A stretch of DNA of 64,000 nt, taken from assembly GCF_030272615.1 (NCBI RefSeq), contig NC_081413.1:99356239-99420238 (forward strand), read 5' to 3'. A model generated the notes under the pieces. It had not been told where the DNA came from. It did no database searches and saw nothing but the letters and a program-made list of their open reading frames with translations. The stretch is from Cryptomeria japonica (lineage: Eukaryota > Streptophyta > Pinopsida > Cupressales > Cupressaceae). Below, one piece after another: positions 12,850 through 23,803 of the stretch (within the stretch, counting starts at the first letter, position 1; every line of letters starts with the position of its first letter). A program made the translations under genes and the position numbers.

Positions 12850-13428
12850 GTGCAGTCCAAAGAGGTCAAACCTTTGCCATTTTATGTCACTCTCATTATT
12901 GTCCAACATTTAGTCCACAACGGTATGATAGATTTGGGGGCCAGCAACTCAGTTATGCCTAAGAAAATTGTTGATAAGTTAGGTTTGTCTTATGAGCCTC
13001 TTACTAAGGGAGTAGTCCAGCTGGATGGTACTGCAATGAATACCATTGGAGTAATTAAAACTTAAGATCTCACACTTCATGCTTGTCATAATTTTGCCAT
13101 TCCTCAAGACATATATGTTATTGACTTGCCACCATATTTTTCCTTGTGCTTGAGTAGAGATTTCATTGACAAATTGGGAGGTTATTTGTCTTCTGATTGG
13201 TCTCACTTGTTCTTTAGAACAAGATATGGCACACAACTAACCATCAAATCAGAACCATTGGCCAAAGATCACATTGGAAATTATGTTCCTAGCCCTACCA
13301 ATGCAAACCTTCCCTTTCATGAGCAATATAAGGAGGAGCAACTTGTTGTTCCTAAGCCAAACACTCATATCGAGGGCATTCCAGACATCATTCTTGATGA
13401 CTGGGAAGCTGAAAAACTATGGGATTGA
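12850..13428 (+). pseudogene. Gypsy-B protease (retropepsin)
   Basis: One frame from 12850 to 13428 with a stop at 13063. The aspartic protease active site is visible near 12927-12960 as MIDLGASNSVMP, followed by KLGLSYEPL. In this family the first three residues are normally Asp-Ser/Thr-Gly; here the middle one is Leu, so activity is doubtful even without the stop. The downstream part (SRDFIDKLGGYLSSDWSHLF) matches the usual end of the gypsy protease region and the linker to the next domain. Confidence 0.75.
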
Positions 13429-13539
13429 TCTTTTCAATCACATGGATGAAGTTGGTTTGGGTATCTACATGATACATGAGGAAATTATGTTGTCCCAAAT
13501 TTGATTAAAGAGGAAGAACAATAGCAAATTCAGCATTCA

Positions 13540-13970
13540 AATGAAGTTTGGAGTTTATATTTTGATGGTTCAAGAACTAAGGTTGGTTCTAGAGGTGGAG
13601 TAATGCTCATTTCTCCCAAAGATGACAAATACTACTCTGCATTTTATTTTTCTTTTAGCTGCACTAATAATACAACAGAGTATGAAGCCCTTGTTCATGG
13701 CTTGGAATGGGCAAGGAAGAAGAATGTAAAGTTCTTCCAGGCGTTTGGGGACAACGAGCTTGTTGTTAATTAGGTGAGAAACATCAATGTCACCAAAAAT
13801 GAGCTTTTGAAATTGTATAGGTATAGAGTATGGGATATTATAGAAGAGTTTGATGCATTTAATCTCTCTTCTATTCCAAGAAATCTGAACAAACAAGTTG
13901 ATAAATTAGTTGTCATGGGAGCTGAGTTTGACATACCAGTTGAGGTAAAGAATGTTGATGTTTAACATTG
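13540..13970 (+). pseudogene. Gypsy-B extra RNase H, placed before RT
   Basis: In the same frame as the protease lies an RNase H fold: YFDGSRTK near 13558 (first Asp), TTEYEALVHGLEWA near 13675 (Glu), GDNELVVN near 13748 (second Asp), then a RNLNKQVDKLVVMGAEF tail. The last catalytic region is followed by a stop at 13771. This is the archaeal-like second RNase H known from Tat-lineage gypsy elements; the usual RNase H follows RT at 21650-22072. Here the extra copy precedes RT. The frame ends at 13965; the LINE lies just beyond, and when it is removed the frame reads on into the RT leader. Confidence 0.75.
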
Positions 13971-13983
13971 TGTTAAGGTAGTT
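13971..13983 (+). repeat. Target-site duplication of the LINE (left)
   Basis: TGTTAAGGTAGTT, repeated with one mismatch at 20372-20384 as TGTTAAGATAGTT. Length and sequence fit L1-type target-primed integration. Confidence 0.8.
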
Positions 13984-14383
13984 CTGATTAATTAGAAAAA
14001 CATGTTTTGAGGACCCAAAACCTTTTACATAAAGATCAAAAGAAAGATCAGCAAAGATCAGCTAGACCAGCATAAAGACAACATATAAAAGACTGGCAAG
14101 AAAGCCAACATCCATGTACTTCGTTAGCCCACCCTTTTGCAAGATACTCCAGATTTCCTCCTTTTGTTTCTATTCTTTACAATTACTGGGCTCATAGCAA
14201 TGCCTGTTACCTCCCATGATTTCACAGCTCAAACCAAAAACTCGAGAGTTGCAAGTAGCTAATGGAAAGAAATCTCTAGATGCAGCCCCAAAAACCCAGA
14301 AAGAGTGGGAGAAGGTGGCATTCATCTTATCATTATTGGTACTGACACAATAATAATTAATATTAGTCCTCCAAGTCATGCCA
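13984..14383 (-). other. LINE 3' untranslated region
   Basis: About 400 bp between the ORF2 stop and the 3' target duplication. It holds no ORF. It ends, in element orientation, with TTTTTCTAATTAATCAG rather than an A-rich tail. Confidence 0.6.
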
Positions 14384-17300
14384 TTAATCATTATATAATC
14401 CATTTAAAATCTTTGAGGTGTAGTTATATCGATCCATGAAAATGATCAATCTGGCATAATTAAGAAGATCATCTTCACCCTTCCAGGTAATCGTGTTGTC
14501 ATGAGTGACCGCCATGTTAGCTGCCTAGTCAGTGAGGCCATTTGCTTCCCGATAAATGTGAGAGATAAAATATTTATCAAAGGTTTTAATAAGATCCCTA
14601 ACAACCTTAATAATATTGTTAATAGTTCATGAGGGCTTGGTAATTCCTTTAAGGAAGTTAATGATATTATTAGAGTCCCCCTCGATCTAGAGATAAGGAT
14701 AGTTCCACCTTTTAGCTAGAAGGATGCCTTGGAGAGAAGCCATAGCTTCCACCATATGGTTAGTTTGGCAACCTATAGGAACAACAACAATTTCCTTACA
14801 AATGCCATTTTCATCTCTAAGAATTGCACCACATCCCGCTGGTCTAGGATTGCCTTTAGCAACACCGTCAAAGTTGATTTTGAACCATTTAGGAGGGGGA
14901 GAGTACCACTTATATTCTAGTCTCTTACTTTGTTTAGTATCAATCCTAACAACACTCTTCAGGTTCCAGGAGTTGAGGATGTGAGCTTCCAGGCAATTGA
15001 TAGGAGCACAAGGTTCTCCAATGGTCCTGAGGTTCTCCACTATAGCCCTTTGAATTTTCTGAAAAACAACAGCCTGGGGGAGAGAAGTATCCCTGAAGAT
15101 GCGGTTGTTCTTTTCTTTCCAAATCCCCCACAGGATGTGAGGAAGAGAGAGCTGCCACAAAGTTCTCAAAGAGGGATTAGACCAATGGTAGCTCCAAGAA
15201 TGGAACAAGACTTGAATAGAATTAGGGAACACCCATACCATACAAAAATTCTTAAGAAATCTTTCCCAGATAGAGACAGTGAAAGAATAGTGAATAGCCA
15301 AGTGGTCCACAGACTCTTCCTCCTCATGACACAAAACACACCTATTGGGGAGATTAAAGCCTACAATCTTCAGGTTATCTAGATTCAAAATTTTGTTTTG
15401 GAGGATAGTCCAGTAGAAGATATTGATCTTTAGAATAAGACCCTTGATCCAAGCTTTAGACCGAAAGGGGTTCTCTGAGGGGGTTGGAGTTAGCACTCCA
15501 TACATGGAAGAAATAGTAAGGTTGCCTTTGGGCTCAAGTTTCCAAATAAGAATATCTTCTTCATTATTCAGCCAAGCAGAAAACAAGTGTTTCTTGAGAT
15601 TTATGAGGCCAGGGTGTATACCTTCAACATTTTACCATTTGTCACCTATCCAACACCCCTTAATGAAGGAACCAAAAACTCTTTTACAAGGGGAAACAAA
15701 AGAAGCCCAGTCAGGGATTTCCAGAAAAGGCTTATCAAGAAACTAGGGATCTTCCCAAAATTTGACTTTCCTACCATTACCAACTCTCCATTTAACCCCT
15801 TTAGCTATACTGTCTTTACACTTTGAAGCATGGTTCCAAATGTGAGAGCCATTGATGCTGAAATCAGAGTTGATGAAAGAGAAAAGAGATGAAGACAAGA
15901 GAGGATACTTACTTCTCCAAATTTCACACCACTTACTGTCAAAGTGGAACAATCTCCACATCTATTTGGACTAAAGAGCTTCATTGAGAATCTCGATTCT
16001 CCTCAGACCCAGACCACCCTTGCTTTTCGATCTACAAACCTTGTCCCAAGCCACTAAATCCATTCTCTTCTTTTCCTCAACCCCAAACCAAAGAATTTTT
16101 TTTTGGATTTTTTCAATAGCATCAACATACTTAATAGGGATTCCGAAGAGACTAAGAGCATAAATATGAATGCTTTGAAGGGATGCTTTAAGAAGTTGTA
16201 ACTTGCCAGCCTGACTTAAGAGAGCACTTTTCCAACCAACAAGCTTTCTCTGAAATTTATCCACCAAAGAACTCCAAAAGGAACCAGGGGGAGGCCAAGG
16301 TAGGTAGCAGGAAGAACAACAATTCGACATTCCAGAATTATGCTAATTCTATGTTGTCTTGTCTCAGGAGTGTTGATGAAAAACACTTCACTTTTAACCC
16401 AGTTGATAAGATGGCCAGAAGCAGACACATACTTGCATAGGGTGTCCTTCAGGATTATGACTTCTGAAATACTAGAATCCCCCATAATGATGGTATCATC
16501 CACAAATTGCTAGTGGGAGTAGGTGTGATCAACAGAAGCGGATTGGAGACCTTTAAAGGTACCTCTAGTTACCATACTTCCCATGTACTTTCCAAAGCAT
16601 TCATCCAAAATGATGAAGAGAATAGGGGAGATGGGATCCCCTTGCCTCAAACCTCTGGAGGCTTTAAAAAAAGGGGAGGGGGAGCCATTGACAAGAACAA
16701 CAAAGGAGGCAGAGGAGAGAATTTGCTTGAAGAGGTCCACACATCTGTTAGAGAAGCCAAAAACCAAGAGAACCTTCATGAGGAAGGACCAGTCCACTTG
16801 GTCATAAGCCTTGGAGAGATCAAGCTTGAGAATAAAACCCTTCTTCTTGGCCATAACAAGGGAATGGATATTCTCATGGACAGTAATGATGGAATCAAGA
16901 ATTTTCCTTCCTAGCACAAAACCATTCTGCTGAAGACTGATCAGGGAGGGAAGGACATTCAAGAGTCTGGAGGTGAGGACCTTGGAAATAATCTTATAGA
17001 AAGAGTTTCATAAATTGATAGGCCTGAACTTATCCATGGAGTCAGCTCCTTGAATTTTAGGGATCAAAACACTGAGGGTGCCATTAATTTCTTTCAGTAA
17101 TCTTCTTGCCCCAAAAAATTCTTTAACCCCATTGGAGACATCTTTCCCAACAATATCCCAGAACTCTTGGAAGAAGAACATAGGGAAACCATCAGGACTA
17201 GGAGCTTTATTTCCCTCAAAAGAAAAGACAACATTTCTGATCTCCAAGTCCGAAGGGATGAAAGTCAAAAAAGAATTCTTATGCTCATCAATAAGGCAAG

Positions 17301-18574
17301 GAATGTTCTGGAGGAAGGCATTTTGAGCATCATCATCCAAGCTCTGATCCCTACAAACAAGATCAGAGAAGAAATTTTTTGCCTCATTTCTAATCTCCTC
17401 CTCCTTGACCAGCTCCACATTGTCCATCATTAGTTTTTTGATCCTATTAGAATCTTTGTGTTTGATAGTCGACATACGGAAGAATATGGTGTTCTTATCC
17501 CCTTCCTTCAACCAAATACATCTAGATCTTTTCTTCCAAAAAGCTTCTTCTTTTGCAATGATATCGTGGTATCTTTTAAGGGTCTCATTTTCTTCTGCAA
17601 TTGTAATAGTGGAGAATCCATCCTTCTGGATTTGGACTTGAATTTTGTTGAGGTCTTCTTGAATTTTTCCTTTGGCCTCAAAAAATATTCCCAAAGATGG
17701 ATTTATTCCAGGTCCTTATGTTATCTTTTATGCTTTTAAGTATCTTCACAACTCTATACATGGCAGTACCCTCAACTTGAATGTTCCACTATTCCTGAAT
17801 CTTTTGAGTCAGATCCAGATGTAATGTCCACATTTTTTCAAACCTAAAGGGAAAATGCCTTCTCTTATTGATAGGGTCAACAATAAGAGTTATAGGGTAG
17901 TGGTCAGACCCAACACGAATGTGAGCAGATAGAGAGCATAAATAATGTTTGAACCAATCATCAGATATAAGAGCCCTGTCAAGGCATACTTGAATAAGGC
18001 CATTTCCAGCCCTCCTATTAGTCCAAGTGTAGTTGAAACCCTGCATCTCCACATCATTAAGGGCCTGTGTGTTTATAAAATCCATGAGGGCCAGTCTACT
18101 GTCCAGCTGAGAAGGGCAACCACCAAATTTTTCCTCCTCTTTCAACGGGGTATTAAAGTCTCCCATGACCAGCCAACTGAGGTTCTTGAGGTTGTCCCTT
18201 ATTTCCATAAGTTTTTTCCAAAACTTGCTTCTGGATTTCAAGGTATTGGGAGCATAGATGTTTGTGAGGACCCAAGAGGTGTCATCCTTTAAATTCTCAA
18301 ACTTAATGCAAGAAAAATTGTTCTCTTGAGTAAGAACTTGACCTCTAATACTATTGTGATTCCAGATTGTTGCAATGCCTCCAGAGGCACCTTCAGAGCT
18401 ACCACCACATATGCTACCAAATTTAAATAAATTCAAAGCTTCAACCTTTTATCTACTCATCTTAGTTTCTTGAATAAGAAAAATGTTAGGTTTACTATCC
18501 CTAATTATATTCCTAATAATATCATGCTTGTGGGGATTATTAAGTCCCCTTATGTTCCAAGAAACAATATTCAT
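14384..18574 (-). pseudogene. LINE ORF2: endonuclease, reverse transcriptase, RNase H
   Basis: It begins at the ATG complementary to 18572-18574 (MNIVSWNIRGLNNP, the classical APE-type endonuclease start). Endonuclease motifs follow: MGDFNTPL near 18170 and SDHYPITL near 17900. The RT part spans about 17300-16000, with APSPDGFPMFFFQEFW near 17190, LKLDLSKAYDQVDW near 16820, GLRQGDPISPILF near 16640 and FVDDTIIMG near 16495. A zinc-knuckle-like CVLCHEEEESVDHLAIH near 15320 and an RNase H (INFDGVAKGNPRPAGCGAIL, near 14870) close the protein. Frameshifts lie at about 17700-17790 and 16216-16330, and there are several stops. The product would nick target DNA and prime reverse transcription there. 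The RNase H tail is typical of plant L1 clades. Confidence 0.9.
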
Positions 18575-18576
18575 AA

Positions 18577-20361
18577 TCACTTACCAATTCCTAACTCCTT
18601 CAGAGTCCTTAGAGTCCCATCTGCTATGTTCTTGCTAGCCTCCTGATCTCTGAATTTGTGGTTTGAAGGTCATCCTGGGGATGAGGAGACATACCCTACA
18701 TCAACTTGAGCTATTCTCCTAGACTTCCTTATTTGGGCAGCAGAGGGAGTAGAGCCTTTCTTGTTCATGTGTTTTGGTATTTTCCACTCGGCTTATTTCT
18801 CAAAACCTACTTCAGGATCACTAAGGATTCTGGAAATCTCCTCTTCATTACCCCAGATAGGTGATCTAGAGTCATGTGAAGAGCTAATAACTATTTTAGA
18901 GGCATGATCTAAATCAAAAAGATTCAGTCCCAAGATAACACAGTTCTGGGCCTCTTGAAAATCAGAACTATTTGTGAGAGGGGAAGAGTCAACCTTCTCT
19001 TCATGTGATCCAGTGATCTCCCCTTCCTCTGATTGCTCCACTTCCTTAATATCCTTATCCTTTTGATTCTCTTCGTTGGAAGCTTCCTTACTAGCCAAGG
19101 TGTCAGCAATCACCATCTAGGTAGTTTCTTTAGAAGATTCATGTTGTTCTTTTATTTCCTCTCTTGGGATCTTCCCTCCCAGGATATTATTTTCTCCCAT
19201 ACATTCCTTCCTCAAAGATTCCTGGGGGGAATGATGTTTAGAAATAGAGGCTAAGGAAACCACATCCTTGTTCTCCCCTAGGGGTCCAAAACAGTTGATC
19301 TCAGCTGGGTCAGCTTCCTTGTTTTCTGTATTTTTAACTTGCCAGACTGTTTTCTTTGAAGCCTTTCTACTCTCAACTGTAGTTTTGGCTTGCTTGTTAT
19401 CCCCTTTGGGATTTAGAGGGCAATGTTTAGCCTAGTGACCTACTTTTTTATAGTGGAAACAAACAAAGGGGATGTATTCGTATTCGATCTGTTGTTTCCA
19501 AGTACCCAACTTAGACACAATATCTATCTGCTCAGGCATATTTGCGTCGTGGGAAACCCCTACACAGAATCTGGAATGAGTGAGCCTTCTTCTTGAGGCT
19601 GTGACTAGATCTATTGAGAGGAGCTCACCAAAAGAGCTTGCAATACCCGAGAAAATACTTTTTGCCCAGTATTCAAGAGGAAGACCTCGGAGCTTAACCC
19701 AGACTGGGACTTGCACTAGAAGAGATTCACTCATATTTAGATTCGAGTGCCATTTCTAAAGGACCAGAGTCGTCTTCCCAACCAAGCAAGGACTACCACA
19801 AAGAATCCTTATTTTGTCTTCTTCATAAGAAAAGGAAAAAGAGAGAAGGCCTTTGGGCAAAGTCAAAATTTCAACATTGCCTTTCAAAGCCCATTTCCAT
19901 TTAACATAAGCCCTAACAACCTCAATATTTGGGTGTGGTCCCATGAATTTACCCATGAGAGAGTTCGACATACTACTTATGTTATGATCCAAAACTAAGT
20001 CAGGAATAGAGATGGCAAACTTACCATCAGTTAGGTCCAATATGTTCTAAATAAGAGGCAGGGAATATTTCCCAGATGGTCTAGTTCCAAAGAGGGTTGA
20101 CCACCTTCAAATTTCTTTTCCATTCTCCAATACAACTTCACGTGGGCTGGATCCCCCAACCGAGTTTCCAGGACTCGCATTCTTGTCCGATAGAGTATCG
20201 TCAGCCTGTAGAATATCTGAAGGCTTTTCCTTCTCCCCCATCTGGCCAACTCCATCGATCTGGCTGCTACCTCCATTGGAATCGGAGTTCCCGCCTTGCA
20301 GAGAATTCAAAATTTGGATTCTTCCATTGCCACCTACTCCTCCTCCACGTGAGCTCTCCAT
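18577..20361 (-). pseudogene. LINE ORF1: RNA-binding protein with zinc knuckle
   Basis: One frame of 595 codons with a few stops. Order: Gly/Ser-rich start (MESSRGGGVGGNG), a DUF4283-like region at about 20040-19600 (KWALKGNVEILTLPKG, then PVWVKLRGLPLEYWAKSIF), and a CCHC-type knuckle at about 19455-19420 (CFHYKKVGH then Cys; the first spacing is CxxxxxxxH because the second Cys has become Tyr). The tail is Glu/Lys/Ser-rich and disordered. The stop (18577-18579) lies two bases before the ORF2 ATG (TGATTATG) in another frame, which suggests coupled translation. ORF1 proteins of this kind coat LINE RNA. Confidence 0.8.
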
Positions 20362-20384
20362 CTCTTTACTCTGTTAAGATAGTT

Positions 20385-22075
20385 GTTAGACCCTTGGTTC
20401 TAAATAATAATGTGCATTGGCAAGTTTTTGACAGTGATGAGCAGATTGTACACTTTTTGATTGAAGAGACTGAATTCTCAGCTGGAAATAAGAGGAAGTT
20501 GGAGCAGCAATATGATGATCAGATTATACAACTGAAGACAAACTAACTTCCTAAATGTTTGGTCACTCTTGAGTCCATTTTTAACTTAGGTGATCAAGTT
20601 AGAAAGGATAAGACTGACATGATGGTTAAGGAAGAGCATTATCAGCCCATTGAGATCTTCAAAGACAAACTTGTAAAGATTGGAAAGGTATGCACTAAAG
20701 AAGAAGAACAAGCTTTTGTTTCACTTTGCCAAGAGTTTAATGATATTTTTGCTTGGGAGTATGGTTATTTTAAGGGATTTGATCCTATTTAAGCTCAACA
20801 CACATTTGAGTTGGAGCCCAATGAAAAACCAGTGATACAAAAGGCAAAGGCCTTTGAATCCAAAGTTGGAACACTTGATGAAGGTTGAGATTAACAAGAT
20901 GATCCAAGGTAACATAATTTTTCCTATCAAGCATACATCATGGGTGTCTAATCTTGTGCCAATAAGGAAGAAAAGTGGTGAGATTAGATTGTGTGTGGAC
21001 TTTAGAGACCTCAATCAAGCTTCTCTTAAGGAGCACTACCCATTGCCATCCATGGAACAAATTTTATAAGTGGTTTCAGGATCTGAAAGATTTTCTTTGT
21101 TAGATGGATTTTCAGGTTATAACCAAATTTTGGTGAAGGAAGAAGATCAGTTCAAGATAGCATTTACCACAAAATGGGGGATAATAGCTTATAGGAAAAT
21201 GCCATTTGGTTTGTCAAATGCTAGATCCACATTTCAAAGAGCCATGGATATGACTTTTGTAGGTCTTATGAACAAGTTTGTGTTGGTTTATCTTGATGAT
21301 ATAACTGTGTGCTAATGATCATTTTGTTCATTTAAGGAAAATATTTGAAAGATGTAGAGAGTATGACATTTCTTTGAATCCTAAGAAGAGTATATCTGTT
21401 GTTCATGAAGGAAGACTTCTTGGCCACATAGTGTCCAACCATGGTATATCCTTTGACCCAGAGAGAGTGAGTGCAATACTTGCTTTACCATTACCAACTC
21501 ATAAAAAAGATCTCCAAAGTTTTCTTGGTATAATAAATTTTGTAAGAAGGTTTATACCTAATATTGATTCTCTCTTAAAACCTCTAACTTCTATGCTCAA
21601 GAAGAATATGAGTTTCAGCTGGACTAGAGAAGGCAAATAAAGTTTTGAGGAGATAAAGGAGGCAATAGTATCAACACCAACACTCTTAAATCTTTATTAC
21701 TCAAAGGATTTCATCTTGTATGTCTTTGGGAGTTTTGAAACAATCTCAACCACCCTGGTCCAACAAAACCAAGAGGGTTTAGAGTAGCCTATTGCATTTT
21801 TTAGTCAGATATTGAAGGATTACGAGCTATCATATTCTTTTGTTGAAAAACATGTATTGGCTGTTATAAGAAGTCTTAAGAAATTTAGATACATGTTGTC
21901 AAATAATAAGATACATTTGTTGGTTTCTCATCCTTTTGTGAAAGAGTTTTTATCAAGAAAAGATTTGAATGATAAAAGAGCTGGTTGGGTTACCAAAGTG
22001 ATGGAGTATGATTTGGTTATCAAAGTAATAAAGTTAGTTAGAGGCAAAGGTCTTTGTGAGCAGTTAATGTAGACA
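20385..22075 (+). pseudogene. Gypsy-B reverse transcriptase and RNase H
   Basis: After the LINE the pol reading continues with an RT leader (about 20385-20900) and RT blocks: IRLCVDFRDLNQASLKEHYPLP (20980-21050, given in two overlapping parts: IRLCVDFRDLNQAS and KEHYPLPSMEQ), LLDGFSGYNQI near 21100, MPFGLSNARSTFQRAMD near 21200 and the catalytic YLDD near 21290. The thumb/connection (HIVSNHGISFDPERV near 21430) and the standard gypsy RNase H (KDYELSYSFVEKHVLAVI near 21815) follow. Frameshifts lie between 20792 and 20854 and between 21315 and 21374, with stops at about 21067 and 21638. This polymerase would copy element RNA into cDNA; the copy is dead. Confidence 0.9.
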
Positions 22076-22179
22076 ATAGAAAAGAGGATGAAAATCAAGT
22101 TGTCTTAGTCCATGATGATGAAGAAGAAACACCTATAGTAGCTCCTTCAACAAGTTAGGTTCAAGAAATGATACATTAT

Positions 22180-23400
22180 CTTCAAACTGGAGAGTGTCCT
22201 ATTGGTATGGATAACTCAAAAAGGAGGTATTTCAGATTGCAAGCAATTCCATATGTCATTGTTGATGATGTTTTATTTAAAAAGGATTACAATGGTATGT
22301 GTTAATGTGTGCTGAATCTGATGAGACAAGTAGGATTCTTGAGGAATTTCATGATGGACCAGCTGGTGGATATTTTTCACCAATAACAACAACATATAAG
22401 ATCATGAGGGTTGGTTATTACTAGCCTAATTTGTTTAAGGATACTCATGAATATGTAAGGAAATGCAAAATGTGTTAATTATTTGCAGGTAAACAAAGAC
22501 TAACATCCCTTCCATTGCAACCAATTAAGGTGGAGAAACCATTCATGAAATGGGGTCTTAACTTCATAGGTCCAATCAACCCACCTTCAACTGTTGGTCA
22601 TAGGTGGATCTTAACAACAATTGATTATTTTACAAAGTGGACAAAGGGTGTAGTATTGAGAGAAGCAAATGAGACAACTGTCGTAAGTTTCTACCAAGAC
22701 TTGGTTGCAAGGTTTGGTGTTCCAGAATCAATTATTTCTGATAATGCATTGGATTTTATTGGTCTGAAAGTAACCAATTGGGCTCTTGAGAATGGAATCT
22801 ATTTGAATACTTCTTCTAATTTTTACCCACAGGCTAATGGACAAGCTGAATCTACCAATAAGAATTTGATCAGAATCATAAAGAGGACCATAGAAGACAA
22901 TCAAAAGAGTTAGCACAACAAGTTAAAATCAACCTTGTGGGCTGATAGGATCACTCCTAAGAGATCTATTGGAAATTATCCATATGTTTTGGTGTATGGT
23001 AAGGAAGCAAGGCTTCTAATTTCAATGGAGTTTCCAGCTTTAAGCCTAATTCAAGAGCTAGAAATGATGGAGGAGGAACCACTACAAATCAGATATGCTG
23101 ATCTCGTAGAGTTGGAAGAAAAAGGAGAAGAGATCTCATAAATCTAGAGAATCATCATGCACAAATGAAGAGAAATTTTGATAAGAAGGTTGTCCCAAGA
23201 GTCTTTAGAGAAGGTGACTTGGTTTTCAAGTGGAATGAGTTGAAGAGTAGACTAGGATATCATACAAAATTTGATGCAATGTGGGATGGTCCTCACATCA
23301 TCACAAGTTGCAAGATGACAATGCTTATCAACTGTCCAAACTAGATGGAAAGGAGTTGCCTATCCCAGTCAATGGGATACACCTCAAGATTTTTTATTGA
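22180..23400 (+). pseudogene. Gypsy-B integrase
   Basis: The His/Cys zinc domain is seen at about 22340-22480 (EFHDGPAGGYFSP, then CKMCQLFAG with the second Cys of the pair read through a stop). The core has WGLNFIGPI near 22550, where the first catalytic Asp of the family is Asn; IISDNALDF near 22735 keeps the second Asp, and NGQAESTNKN near 22840 keeps the Glu. The C-terminal part ends NGIHLKIFY and a stop at 23398-23400, the usual end of Tat-type pol. No chromodomain is visible. Several stops and shifts (22070s, 22910, 23140) confirm decay. The Asp-to-Asn change by itself should abolish strand transfer. Confidence 0.85.
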
Positions 23401-23803
23401 GGTGATGATTCATCATTTGTACATATTAGTTTAGTTTCTTTTTAAATAAGATGCAGAAGCATCATTTGTTAAGAGTCTGGTTGTGTCTTTGAGTCATGTT
23501 AGTGTCTATTTTTGAATTCCTCCAAGGGTTTTTACACATTTTGTCTGTTTTATCAATAGTTTAGATGTTGTTAATTCATTTATAGCAACAAATTCTCAGT
23601 CCCTTTCTAAGTCATTTTTAGACATTGTTGAGTTTAGTTTCAGGTCTAATATGGGTTTTTAAGTGTTGTTCAATGTTTCTAACAACAGGGTTGTAAGTCA
23701 AATCTGAGTTGGTTCAAGGTATCTTGACTTTGTGCCCAATGGATAAGTTAGAGTACTGGTCTTCATTGTTTAGTAGGCAAACTCTCCCAAGATGTCGCCA
23801 AAA
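23401..23803 (+). other. Gypsy-B 3' untranslated region
   Basis: About 400 bp between the pol stop and the 3' LTR, T-rich and without an ORF. No clear polypurine tract is seen just before 23804; the sequence there is GATGTCGCCAAAA. Confidence 0.6.

Larger units (their letters stand above)
13984..20371 (-). mobile_element. L1-type LINE inserted in Gypsy-B
   Basis: 6388 bp on the minus strand, flanked by 13-bp duplications TGTTAAGGTAGTT (13971-13983) and TGTTAAGATAGTT (20372-20384), one mismatch. Taking out the insert and one duplication restores the Gypsy-B pol frame (VKVVVRPLVL). ORF1 starts only about 10 bp from the 5' end and ORF2 ends about 400 bp before the 3' end. No poly(A) or other simple tail is seen at the 3' end (13984), which is unusual for L1. 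Stops and frameshifts make it inactive. Confidence 0.9.

Noticed and set aside
14724-18292. Many + strand ORFs across this stretch
   Set aside because: They are antisense shadows of LINE ORF2, whose endonuclease, RT and RNase H motifs read on the minus strand.
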